Positions 7,720-16,116 are shown, numbered from the stretch's first letter. The stretch: 64,000 nt of DNA from an uncultured Clostridia bacterium (GCA_947038565.1 CAMQWP010000001.1:192381-256380), one strand, 5' to 3'. Notes: a model not told the origin generated them from the letters alone. Made by a program: numbers and translations.

Positions 7720-9495
7720 TTAGTGTTTTACTTCCTCGTCAGTACTTGCGTCTTCTGCATTTACTTCCTCGTCAGTTTTATCCATGTCCGCATCTTCTAA
7801 AGCAGCTGCGTCCATTCCTTCGATGATTTCTTCACTAGTAAGTGGATTACCTACTAATAGCTGATCATCTAAAGTCTCGTCAATAACAGTAATAGACTCA
7901 TTATCAATAACAATACCATTCTCTTCTATAAAATCAGATAATGCATTGATGTCGCCTTCTTCTAGTCTAATCTCTAACATGTCTCTATCTTCATCACTAA
8001 TAGTCTCGTCATCATGTAAAGCTCTTACTTTTAGTACTTCCATTATCATCTCATGTTTTTTCTCTGGTAGATCCCAGAAGAAATAAGGAATAGCTGACAA
8101 TAGACAACTTACAATACAAACACCTGACATAATAGCTACGATAGCGTATAATGCCTCATGACCTGGAGTCAATAAGATATCATTGTTCATACCGTCATAA
8201 CCTTGTGAGTTAAATACAGCTGGAGAGATAAGTGCTGTTGCCATACCTATAGCAAGAGTTATCATACCGCCAAACTGAGATAAGAAACCTTCTATACGGT
8301 CGCCTGTCTTATATTGTTGATAATCATTGATTTCCGCTTGGAAAGCAGGATTAATAACAAGCTGGAATCCAGCAAAGATAGTAGTAACATATATAAAGAA
8401 TATTCCTGCCCATGGATTATGGACAAACGTCAATGGTATCATCGACAAAGCCATACCTATATTAGTACCGATAATTAATTTCTTCTTACCGAATTTCTTA
8501 ATAAATACTGGAGCAAATAACATACCTGGAACACTAGCTGTACCTATAACAAGCATTAGAATAGACTGCATTAACTTAGCTAAGTCTTCTAGTCCTTGTG
8601 CTTTCAAATCTGGGCTTATAACAAAGTTAAGATACCAAATAACAAAGTTCGTCATAACGAATACTTTTATAATTGCAAGTACCATTGATGAATTGTGAAT
8701 CCAGAAATATTTATTTTTCGCAACCTTCTGAACACCTTCCATGAATTTTTGTTTTTGCTTAAATTCTTTTGATATAACCATACGCTCTTTAACGCCGAAC
8801 GCCATGATTAGACCTAAGCCAAAGAATACGGCTGCCATGATTGGTGCAAGCACCTGAGCGGTAGCAACAGTATTAACACCATCTGCGGTATCAGTACTAT
8901 ATATAATATTAGAAAGTGCAGGGTATACTGCCCATACGATTGTCGGTCCAAGCGAGGTGAAAATCGATCCGATGGACATTAGCTGGGTTCGCTCTTCCAT
9001 ACTCGGCGCCATAACTTGTGCAAGACTTACAAAGGCTAAGATATATACTCTATTAAATAAGTTTACAAGGTTGAAAAGTATAGCGTAAGTTATGATCATA
9101 ACTAGACTATCCTCGATCCTTAATACCTGACCTAAAGCAAAGAAACAAGCAATGATAGGAATAGGTAAGACTATCAAATACGGTCTAAATTTACCATATT
9201 TGGTATTAGTATTATCTATCAACCAGCTTACTAGCGGAGAAGTAACAATTGCTACTACCGAAGTTATCATAACAACGATTGCTATGTGATAAGCATCTAT
9301 TGATCTTGCATTTGCAATGTAGAAACCTGTTTGTAGAGCATACAAATTAAGGAATACAGTTGCACCCATTGCGCCCATACCACCAATTGCATATAGCAAC
9401 CACTCGCGAAGCGTTAATGACTTACCTGGACACGGAGTGCTCCACTTTGGTAATCCATTAATCATTTGCTTTATTTTACCATTTTCTTTACCCAT
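7720..9495 (-). CDS. GPH/MelB-type sugar:cation symporter with acidic tail
   Basis: A 591-residue major-facilitator protein of the glycoside-pentoside-hexuronide group. Twelve hydrophobic helices span about residues 27-490. The cytoplasmic loop SWLIDNTNTKYGKFRPYLI is the MelB-family motif (D-x-T-x-x-K-x-G-x-x-R), and the second-half loop EAINDYQ-type segment (NPAFQAEINDYQQYKTGDRIEGFLSQFGG) is also typical. It would import a glycoside or uronide with sodium or protons. About 100 C-terminal residues are acidic and extend past the usual family end (EEVNAEDASTDEEVKH); such a tail may be regulatory. GAGGGG precedes the ATG. Confidence 0.92.
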   Translation of the reverse strand: MGKENGKIKQMINGLPKWSTPCPGKSLTLREWLLYAIGGMGAMGATVFLNLYALQTGFYIANARSIDAYHIAIVVMITSVVAIVTSPLVSWLIDNTNTKYGKFRPYLIVLPIPIIACFFALGQVLRIEDSLVMIITYAILFNLVNLFNRVYILAFVSLAQVMAPSMEERTQLMSIGSIFTSLGPTIVWAVYPALSNIIYSTDTADGVNTVATAQVLAPIMAAVFFGLGLIMAFGVKERMVISKEFKQKQKFMEGVQKVAKNKYFWIHNSSMVLAIIKVFVMTNFVIWYLNFVISPDLKAQGLEDLAKLMQSILMLVIGTASVPGMLFAPVFIKKFGKKKLIIGTNIGMALSMIPLTFVHNPWAGIFFIYVTTIFAGFQLVINPAFQAEINDYQQYKTGDRIEGFLSQFGGMITLAIGMATALISPAVFNSQGYDGMNNDILLTPGHEALYAIVAIMSGVCIVSCLLSAIPYFFWDLPEKKHEMIMEVLKVRALHDDETISDEDRDMLEIRLEEGDINALSDFIEENGIVIDNESITVIDETLDDQLLVGNPLTSEEIIEGMDAAALEDADMDKTDEEVNAEDASTDEEVKH

Positions 9496-9796
9496 AAAAA
9501 TACCCCTCTATAGTTTATTTGACAATCCCCATCATCAATGTTGAAAATTATTACAATTTGTTTATTTATTATATAAATATGTATTTTTTTCTAACATATA
9601 ATACTTTTTATCTATATATAATAAACGTACAACAACTTATAGTAACATATTCATCGCACATTTGTCAAGGCGGTATCGACTTTTTAATGTAAAAATACTA
9701 TGATTTTGTATATTATGCAAATTATTGCTTGCACTTTAATTCTATATGTATTATTTTTCTTTTTTTCTTGACTAATGCATTTATGAGAAAATAAAA

Positions 9797-9826
9797 ATAG
9801 ATGGAATGTTATAACCCCATCTATTA
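9797..9826 (-). terminator. terminator of the ESCRT-III/Vps4-like operon
   Basis: AATAGATGG (9797-9805) pairs with CCATCTATT (9818-9826); on the minus strand it is followed by a TTTTATTTT tract. The bases between 9496 and 9790 show nothing else. Confidence 0.75.
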
Positions 9827-9857
9827 CTTACTAGCCTTAAGATATTATATTTGTTGT

Positions 9858-10472
9858 CTATATCAATTCTTCTATTTTATCTATCTCTTCTACTGTAGGC
9901 ACATCGTTAAAAGCAGACATATCATCACTGATTGCTTGCTCATCAAACATGGCAAGTATGTCTTGTTGCCCTACTGACGAGCCATATATACTATCATTTT
10001 CTACATACGCCGACTCAGCCATGTCGAAGGTATCAAGCACGCTCTCCAAACTCTCTTCACTATTCATCTTAGTAGCATTTACACTATTTAGAAATTTAGA
10101 TAACTGAGCAGGTTGTTTTAACATTTCATTAAGCGAGATGTTTGCATTGTTAGATAAAAACTCTCTATCGTCCATTGCAGATTTCAGCTGATACATAGCA
10201 CTCATATTAGTCGCGATAAATTGCAGCCTCTTACCATACATTGCATTATTCTTCTTTAGGTTTTCTATGTTCTTAGCATAGAATACACGCATGTTTGTGT
10301 CTTTCTCGGCTTTACCCTTTGCAAATAATCCCGTAATAGTTACGTTGTTTTCTTCAATACTTGAGACAATGCTTTCTTGCTGTTTCTCTAGCTGAATTAT
10401 AGAGTCAACTACCTCAGTTCTTGATATCTTATCGAATTTAGTTTTTTTCTTAAATATGTCAAAAAAGCCCAT
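9858..10472 (-). CDS. second ESCRT-III (Snf7)-like protein, last gene of the operon
   Basis: A 204-residue, almost entirely helical, soluble protein. It begins MGFFDIFKKKTKFD, a short hydrophobic-then-basic start like the membrane-anchoring end of Snf7 proteins. Residues about 18-60 and 63-110 form two long charged helices (SIIQLEKQQESIVSSIEENN and AKNIENLKKNNAMYGKRLQFIATNMSAMYQLKSAM), laid out like the alpha1-alpha2 hairpin of ESCRT-III. The C-terminal third is acidic with further short helices and ends VPTVEEIDKIEELI, a possible ATPase-contact tail. It has no obvious MIM1 arginine/lysine end, unlike the first-gene paralogue. Nine bases separate it from the preceding gene. Assignment to the Snf7 fold is from pattern and context, not from a search. 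Confidence 0.6.
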   Translation of the reverse strand: MGFFDIFKKKTKFDKISRTEVVDSIIQLEKQQESIVSSIEENNVTITGLFAKGKAEKDTNMRVFYAKNIENLKKNNAMYGKRLQFIATNMSAMYQLKSAMDDREFLSNNANISLNEMLKQPAQLSKFLNSVNATKMNSEESLESVLDTFDMAESAYVENDSIYGSSVGQQDILAMFDEQAISDDMSAFNDVPTVEEIDKIEELI

Positions 10473-10481
10473 ATTTCCTCC

Positions 10482-10820
10482 TTAGATAACTATAGTTTTT
10501 CTCTCTGCGATTAACACTCTAAGCTCATTTATTTCATCTATCACTCTAGCATCTTTTTTCGGATTGCTTACGATTATTTTTATATCATCTAGTTTAGATA
10601 AAATTTTATGCTCTACTTTTTCTGCTGATGACAACTCGCTAGGACTAAGAAATTTCATATCCTCGCGTAAACTGTCTAGCATAAGTTTATAATCCTTATT
10701 TTCAGTCATCTCCATGAGTACTGATATACGGTTACATGCCATTAATTGCATGTCCTCAACTGTGTCTTTTACTAATTTTTTCTCGCGCTTATTTGCACGT
10801 CTTCTAGCTAAAAATCCCAT
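10482..10820 (-). CDS. short helical protein of the ESCRT-like operon (unknown)
   Basis: A 112-residue soluble helical protein, fourth in the operon. The start is the ATG at 10818-10820, preceded by GAGGAGG. It begins MGFLARRRANKREKKLVKDT, the same MGF-plus-basic opening as the two ESCRT-III-like proteins. Two or three helices with heptad-like spacing follow (EDMQLMACNRISVLMEM, KVEHKILSKLDDIKIIV, VIDEINELRVLIAERK). I do not recognise a family. It is about half the length of an ESCRT-III core, so it may be a reduced relative or an adaptor. Confidence 0.65.
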   Translation of the reverse strand: MGFLARRRANKREKKLVKDTVEDMQLMACNRISVLMEMTENKDYKLMLDSLREDMKFLSPSELSSAEKVEHKILSKLDDIKIIVSNPKKDARVIDEINELRVLIAERKTIVI

Positions 10821-10837
10821 GATTACATCCTCCTCAA

Positions 10838-11794
10838 TTATATTTCTTTGCCACACGTTTGACAAAACTTGCTGCCCGGAGCAACTACTGTACTGCAACT
10901 GCTACAGACTCTTGACATGCCTTGAGCCTCACCACAATTTCCGCAAAATTTACTACCCACTGGCATAGATATGCCACAATTTCCACAGAATACAGTATTG
11001 CTTTGTGCGACAGGTCTTGTAGCTTCAGCTACTTTTGTCACCACTCGTTCGTTACTGTCACGCTCTTCTTTGTCTATCTCTAGCTCTTCTTTGCGTAATT
11101 GTGCATGGCTGGTATCTTTTTGCTGAAGCATGTATCTTTCTTCCATTAACTTTATCCTAGTCGCTTTTATATCTTCAGGAAAGACAATATTATCGATAGT
11201 AAATGCTTTTAATACAACACCATACTCATCAAAACTATCAGTAAGCTCTACTTCTAACTGTTCAGAAAGGTTTTTCACATCTGATGCAAGATCAAAATAA
11301 CTAGTACCCTCATCGACCAATTTTCTAGCAAAAATATCCTTTACGTTAAGAGAAATAATGCTTTTCAGAAAGCTAACCAATGACTTAACATCAGCGATCT
11401 TGCCAGTGCCAAGTAATCTTTTGTACACTTTCATAGTGTTATTTATCTCGAAAACAACGGTACCGCTAGCACCTAAGTAAGCAGGCATCTTCGTATCAAC
11501 ATCGATAAATTCTATATGCGAAGGAGTGCCCCACAGCGACTGTAATCTGACTTCATTATTGATAAAAGTGATATCTATATCTATTTTTTTCTCGCCCTTT
11601 GGCTTAGCAATTTCATGCTTGCCCGACTGCATTATTTTCATGTCTGTACCATTGACAACAACTACCGCCTCAGTATTAACTGGAACCATTAAATATGCGT
11701 CTACCTTCACATCTCTATGTGCAGATCTAACTACTAGGTTATCGCCCATACCACTATCAAGTCTAATTATTAGATCATTATTAAAAATACCCAT
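10838..11794 (-). CDS. SPFH/band-7 protein with two C-terminal zinc ribbons
   Basis: A 318-residue protein. Residues about 15-215 form an SPFH (prohibitin/flotillin-type) domain, without a transmembrane helix. A charged helical linker (ATRIKLMEERYMLQQKDTSHAQLRKEELEIDKEE) leads to two treble-clef zinc ribbons, C270-C287 and C297-C314, with the repeated pattern CGNCG / GSKFCxxCG. The layout is that of Bacillus subtilis YdjI, encoded in an operon with PspA, itself a distant ESCRT-III relative. Here it lies 12 bases after the Vps4-like gene. It probably forms ring assemblies that recruit the ESCRT-like proteins to membrane; this role is inferred. Confidence 0.85.
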   Translation of the reverse strand: MGIFNNDLIIRLDSGMGDNLVVRSAHRDVKVDAYLMVPVNTEAVVVVNGTDMKIMQSGKHEIAKPKGEKKIDIDITFINNEVRLQSLWGTPSHIEFIDVDTKMPAYLGASGTVVFEINNTMKVYKRLLGTGKIADVKSLVSFLKSIISLNVKDIFARKLVDEGTSYFDLASDVKNLSEQLEVELTDSFDEYGVVLKAFTIDNIVFPEDIKATRIKLMEERYMLQQKDTSHAQLRKEELEIDKEERDSNERVVTKVAEATRPVAQSNTVFCGNCGISMPVGSKFCGNCGEAQGMSRVCSSCSTVVAPGSKFCQTCGKEI

Positions 11795-11806
11795 TTAATT
11801 TTCCTC

Positions 11807-12961
11807 CTACTTTTTACCTTTCATGTCTTGTTCAAACTTTTGCAGAGCCTTGATATCAGTCTGTAATACTGACGAACTTGATGACTCCATCACTTCATTA
11901 AAATGCTGTCTTGTGATAGGTAGCATTTCTTTGCTTTGCATTTTGATTAAATCTTTTAATATACACATTTTGATTCTATCGCACAGCTCATTACAATCCG
12001 CACCATTATACCCTTCAGTAGCAACGGCCATTTCTGCAATAGTTACACCATTCAGTTGCATATCCTTTAGCTTTCTATTTATAAGATATTCTCTTGCTTC
12101 AAGATCTGGCAATGGCACATATAATAGCTCATTGAATCGACCTGGTCTTAATAATGCCGAGTCAATATCCCAAGGTCTATTAGTGGCTGCCAGTATCAAA
12201 AGTGTATTTTCACTGTCACCAAAACCTTGTATTTGAGCAAGTAACTCAGGCACAATTCTATTCATAACAGTAGAATTTCCGCCACGCTTTACGCCTATAG
12301 CCTCGAACTCGTCGAAAAATATTACTGCGCGTTCATGACTTCTTGCTTCAGCGAATAGATTTTTAAGATTTTTCTCCGCCTCACCAAACCACTTACTAAC
12401 TATATCACTACACTTAACTTGATAAAAATTCCCCCCGACCTCGCTAGCTATAGCCTTTGCGATCATGGTTTTACCTGTACCAGGTAGACCATACATTAGT
12501 ATTCCGCCACCTGCTTTTAGGTCGACCATTTTATAATACTCGGGGTACTGCAACGGTAGTAATATCCTGTTTTTGACAGCATCCTTTACTTCGTTTAGTC
12601 CCGCTACGTCTTCAAAAGTAATGCCCGTGTCTCCTGTCGCAGTAAACGAATTACCATCATCTTCGCCATTTTCTTTTCCATCTTCCCCTAGACTGTTGCC
12701 ACAATTACTATTCGATTTCTTAACAGTATTACTAGTAGGACGCACGGAAGTGTCTATACTCTCAGCAATCTCGATAATGTTTTTCGCTCTCTCCATTTGA
12801 CTACGTTTTACAGAGCCGTCATTTTCTTTCGCTGATGAGATAAGCATTTCTGCAGCTTTCATTAAAAACTTTTTGCAAGCAAGCATGTCTCCAGCATTTT
12901 TATAAACGATAGCTTTATCATAATATAATTTAAACATTTCATAATGTTGACTACCAGCCAT
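11807..12961 (-). CDS. Vps4-type AAA ATPase with N-terminal MIT-like domain
   Basis: A 384-residue ATPase. Residues 1-72 are three amphipathic helices laid out like a MIT domain (YEMFKLYYDKAIVYKNAGD, ACKKFLMKAAEMLISSAKE, SQMERAKNIIEIAESI). A low-complexity linker (73-112) leads to one AAA module: Walker A GLPGTGKT (158-165), Walker B VIFFDE (213-218), sensor-1 N261, arginine fingers R272/R275. The pore-loop stretch CSDIVSKWFGEAEKNLKNLF (184-203) is the hallmark of the Vps4/katanin/spastin clade. The C-terminal stretch PITRQHFNEVM...SVLQTDIKALQKFEQDM matches the closing helices of Vps4. There seems no room for the eukaryotic beta domain. Its ribosome site AAGGAG lies in the last codons of the upstream gene, so the two are coupled. 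Confidence 0.88.
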   Translation of the reverse strand: MAGSQHYEMFKLYYDKAIVYKNAGDMLACKKFLMKAAEMLISSAKENDGSVKRSQMERAKNIIEIAESIDTSVRPTSNTVKKSNSNCGNSLGEDGKENGEDDGNSFTATGDTGITFEDVAGLNEVKDAVKNRILLPLQYPEYYKMVDLKAGGGILMYGLPGTGKTMIAKAIASEVGGNFYQVKCSDIVSKWFGEAEKNLKNLFAEARSHERAVIFFDEFEAIGVKRGGNSTVMNRIVPELLAQIQGFGDSENTLLILAATNRPWDIDSALLRPGRFNELLYVPLPDLEAREYLINRKLKDMQLNGVTIAEMAVATEGYNGADCNELCDRIKMCILKDLIKMQSKEMLPITRQHFNEVMESSSSSVLQTDIKALQKFEQDMKGKK

Positions 12962-12964
12962 ATA

Positions 12965-13549
12965 TTACTCCTTAATGCTTTGCTTTAAGTCCGCAAGTGA
13001 CTTCTCAATATCCATATCAAACTGTGCATCCTCTTCGTCTTCCTGAGCCGCTAAATACTTCTCCACCTCTTTATCATCAATAGATGCACCTTGATTTGCA
13101 ACACTGCTATAACTATCGTTAGTAGTGTCCATTAATATCTCAAGCTGTGCAGACGCCATCTCTACGCCAGTAATAGCACTTTCAAATTCTTTTTGCACTT
13201 TGACAAAATTCATATCTTTAGTAGTTTTACTCATCTCTACACTAAGCATACTCATGCCGTCAAGAAATAATGATGTTACTTTTGTTAGATCTTTCATCTG
13301 TGACGCTAGCTCAAAATTAAGCTGCATTTCTTTAGCCTTTTTTTGTTGCATCATCGCCATCTTCAGCCCTGATAAAGCAAGATTATACTGTGCGTCCAAT
13401 CCTTCTTGCTTTGCCCTCTTTGCGGCTTCAAGATATTTGCCTTTTTGATCTTCTAACTCACGTATATGCTTGTTAAATTGGTTAATAGTTTTCTTAATAA
13501 TCATACGTTGTTCCATTTCTTTCTCTTGCTTAGACTTAAAAAACCCCAT
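12965..13549 (-). CDS. ESCRT-III (Snf7/CHMP)-like protein with MIM1-type tail, first gene of the operon
   Basis: A 194-residue soluble helical protein. It begins MGFFKSKQEKEMEQ; residues 17-50 and 52-98 form a long basic helical hairpin (NQFNKHIRELEDQKGKYLEAAKRAKQEG, then NLALSGLKMAMMQQKKAKEM), followed by LFLDGMSMLSVEMSKTTKDMNFVKVQKEFESA, which has the order and spacing of CHMP alpha3/alpha4. The rest is acidic. The last residues, D178-M-D-I181-E-K-S184-L185-A-D-L188-K189, fit the MIM1 pattern (D/E)xxLxxRLxxLK with Ser for Arg. Three bases separate it from the Vps4-like gene. Net basic first half and acidic second half are typical of ESCRT-III. It should polymerise on membrane and be remodelled by the ATPase; that is inferred. 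Confidence 0.78.
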   Translation of the reverse strand: MGFFKSKQEKEMEQRMIIKKTINQFNKHIRELEDQKGKYLEAAKRAKQEGLDAQYNLALSGLKMAMMQQKKAKEMQLNFELASQMKDLTKVTSLFLDGMSMLSVEMSKTTKDMNFVKVQKEFESAITGVEMASAQLEILMDTTNDSYSSVANQGASIDDKEVEKYLAAQEDEEDAQFDMDIEKSLADLKQSIKE

Positions 13550-13621
13550 TTTTTTCTCCTCGTAATGCTAAAAGCAAACTTTATTTTTTCTCTATATAAT
13601 TCGACTACTTAAATCACGTAA

Positions 13622-13650
13622 ATCAAAAGCACGCAATTAAGCGTTGTCAA
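13622..13650 (-). promoter_or_regulatory. candidate promoter of the ESCRT-III/Vps4-like operon
   Basis: On the minus strand TTGACA at 13645-13650, a 17-base spacer, and TTTGAT at 13622-13627. The -10 is poor, which would suit an inducible operon; the leader is about 70 bases. Confidence 0.4.
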
Positions 13651-13870
13651 ATAATTGTATTTTAACTGCAATCCTTAATATATAATATTTAGAATTGGAT
13701 ATATATTACATAATACCATTTTTTGCACTAAAAAGTCAATACTCATTACGCATACGGCGTATATTTTACATTTTAAAGCTTCTAAAAGCCAAAGTTAGCC
13801 TTTATTTGTCCGTAATGATAAATTTTTCTTGCATTAGTTTATTATATTTTACCCGTAAACCGCAAAGAAA

Positions 13871-13897
13871 ACAGCCCACTGATAAATAGTGGGCTGT
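13871..13897 (-). terminator. terminator of the predicted glycan-enzyme gene
   Basis: ACAGCCCACT (13871-13880) pairs with AGTGGGCTGT (13888-13897); TTTTCTTT follows on the minus strand. Confidence 0.8.
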
Positions 13898-13938
13898 CGT
13901 TATTATAAAATTATATGTATTTAAAGAGATACTATCTC

Positions 13939-15990
13939 TTATATATTTATTTCATTAATCCCCGCAATTATAGAATAATTATTGTTCGATATATTTATTG
14001 TACCGTCCTTAATCGCCCTTATGACATATGTTTTCACATGCTTATCATCAGAGTAAAAAATATCGTTTTTCATATAGCAATTATACAATTCATATTTCCC
14101 GTCATCGCATTGGTGGATAAAAGCCCTACCAAACACAGTTTCAGTTAAGCACTTGAAATGTTCATGCACGTCGTTATCGCAGCTACCTCCAGCACTTCTT
14201 TTAAGTTTTAGTTTCTTAAAATCAAGAACGTATTGGAATATTAATTTCTCAGGATCTTGTCTATACCAGTCGGATATCATTGGCATATATTTTTCCCCGA
14301 CTACAGTAGGCACAAGTACCGCGTGACCATCATTGCCACGCTCAAATGTCTCCCCTACTATACAAGGGTCAGCCACAAACGCCCAGTTTAGAACACCTTG
14401 CTCGTCTATCACTTGCATGCACGCACCCATGGTATCCATTGTTAGTTTCAAATATTCGAACTTCCCTGTCAGCATGTATAAATAATAACATGCACAGTTT
14501 TTCCAGCTTGTCCAGCCGTGAGGAGTATTTAGCATATTATACCTAAAGTTTATATCATATCTTGCTTCCCAAAAACGCAATGTCGCACCAAATGTTCTAC
14601 AATCAGGAATTATAGTTTGCTGCAAACACTTGTGTTTCTCAAAAATTTCTTCTGCAACGCTCGTTAAACCTTCACGATTTTTACTCTCATTATAAGCCAA
14701 GAATGCAAGCTGCAGTACTTCACACGAGATCATTCCGTCCTCAAAAGTCATCTGTCCTTCCGTGCCTATATTGTCCTTATTTTTATGTAGATCATAGATA
14801 GCACGCCTTGCACTGTCCCAGTGTATTTTACTGCGATCTAGTAGTCCTATTTCTCTCTCTTTTATAGCCAACATAAGCATGCTTTTTGCCGGATAAATGA
14901 CGCATGTATAGTGTATATTATGAGAGCGATAGCTACCATCAGCATGCTGACACTTTAACAATACTTCAGCATTATTATTAGCTCTTTCCATGTATTTCAT
15001 ATCGCCTGTAAGCGAATAAAACTCTAATAACAGTTCGAAAAAACCTGACGTGTTTTGTATCCTATGCGGAAGTGCTTTTTTCGCTAATGTGCCATGCCTA
15101 TTTGTTATTACCTTATAAAACTTTTCAAACTCACTTACTAACTGCGATGTGTACTCAGTATTATTTAATATCTTTGCGTAGGCTACTCTAGTAAAATATC
15201 CATACCAACTCTCTACGTGAGAGCCTGCTTTTTGTTGACAATTTTCTGCACTTTTACTTGCATTTTCTAGATAATAAAACCAGTCATGTCTTACATATAC
15301 ACTCGTTTCTGCGTCACCTTCTTCGCTTATAATGTGACGACCTACTTCATCAAAAGTTATCTCTTCACCCTTGTGCGTAATACTCTCTTTTGGCTGCATA
15401 ATATACCTTGATGGCAATTCGAAAAGTATCCCTGTTTTAGCAGTAATATATTCATATCCTTCTTGCACGCTATCCACCATCTTATAGTATATATCTATCT
15501 CGTACTTATCATTAGCATTTATCTCTTTTGCACTCTTCGCATGCCTCAATGGTTGCTCATGAACATTAAAAAATTCTATGCTACTAGTATATATTCGATG
15601 TCCCACGTCAGACATTAAATAGTTTGACCTATTATATTCGTTCTTCCATGACACTATATTTCCAGGACATGCCACGGTAATTATTTTACCTAACGGCGAT
15701 ACGAACATTCCCCAAAACCCTTCCTTCTCACACCTTAGTGCCGTTGGGAAGAATTTATCATTCCACTCTGGATACGTATCCATGTATGTATCTATGCCGA
15801 GTCTAAAGCCTACCGCCTCACAGTCTATGCGAGATGTTGCAATAAAAGATATGTGAGTATGCTTTTCACCCTCTTTCACTTGGTTTTCGGTACTTATCAT
15901 CGCTAAACTTGCACTGATATCTTTACTTTTTCCCTTCACAGTCATGTAGACCGATTGCTTGTAATTATCCGTCCTAAAATACTTTTCCAT
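13939..15990 (-). CDS. predicted alpha/alpha-barrel carbohydrate-active enzyme
   Basis: A 683-residue soluble protein without a signal peptide. Residues about 1-210 look beta-rich (FIATSRIDCEAVGFRLGIDTYMDTYPEWNDKFFPT, FWGMFVSPLGKIITVACPG). Residues about 230-560 are helical with repeated small-residue and aromatic motifs typical of an (alpha/alpha)6 barrel (ESWYGYFTRVAYAKIL, NTSGFFELLLEFYSLTGDMKYMERANNNAEVLLKCQHADGSY, TPHGWTSWKNCACYYLYMLTGKFEYL). LEFYSLTGD..Y...A and CQHADGSY recur in six-hairpin glycosidases and unsaturated-uronide hydrolases. I cannot name the family or the catalytic residues. AAGGGG precedes the ATG. A role in polysaccharide breakdown fits the nearby sulfatase and GPH symporter but is inferred. 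Confidence 0.6.
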   Translation of the reverse strand: MEKYFRTDNYKQSVYMTVKGKSKDISASLAMISTENQVKEGEKHTHISFIATSRIDCEAVGFRLGIDTYMDTYPEWNDKFFPTALRCEKEGFWGMFVSPLGKIITVACPGNIVSWKNEYNRSNYLMSDVGHRIYTSSIEFFNVHEQPLRHAKSAKEINANDKYEIDIYYKMVDSVQEGYEYITAKTGILFELPSRYIMQPKESITHKGEEITFDEVGRHIISEEGDAETSVYVRHDWFYYLENASKSAENCQQKAGSHVESWYGYFTRVAYAKILNNTEYTSQLVSEFEKFYKVITNRHGTLAKKALPHRIQNTSGFFELLLEFYSLTGDMKYMERANNNAEVLLKCQHADGSYRSHNIHYTCVIYPAKSMLMLAIKEREIGLLDRSKIHWDSARRAIYDLHKNKDNIGTEGQMTFEDGMISCEVLQLAFLAYNESKNREGLTSVAEEIFEKHKCLQQTIIPDCRTFGATLRFWEARYDINFRYNMLNTPHGWTSWKNCACYYLYMLTGKFEYLKLTMDTMGACMQVIDEQGVLNWAFVADPCIVGETFERGNDGHAVLVPTVVGEKYMPMISDWYRQDPEKLIFQYVLDFKKLKLKRSAGGSCDNDVHEHFKCLTETVFGRAFIHQCDDGKYELYNCYMKNDIFYSDDKHVKTYVIRAIKDGTINISNNNYSIIAGINEINI

Positions 15991-16116
15991 ATAACCCCTT
16001 ATATACGATGTGTTTTTATATATTGTTTGTTTTTTCGTTACACTATTGAATTATACACTATTATGATTATTAAATCAATAGCAGCATTAAAAAAACATTC
16101 GCTTTTATTAAACAAA

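Noticed and set aside
9858-13549. The operon's helical proteins as plain PspA/Vipp1
   Set aside because: They lack the usual PspA length and opening, have an acidic second half and a MIM1-like tail, and stand beside a MIT-Vps4-type ATPase, so the Snf7/CHMP branch fits better. A profile search is still needed.
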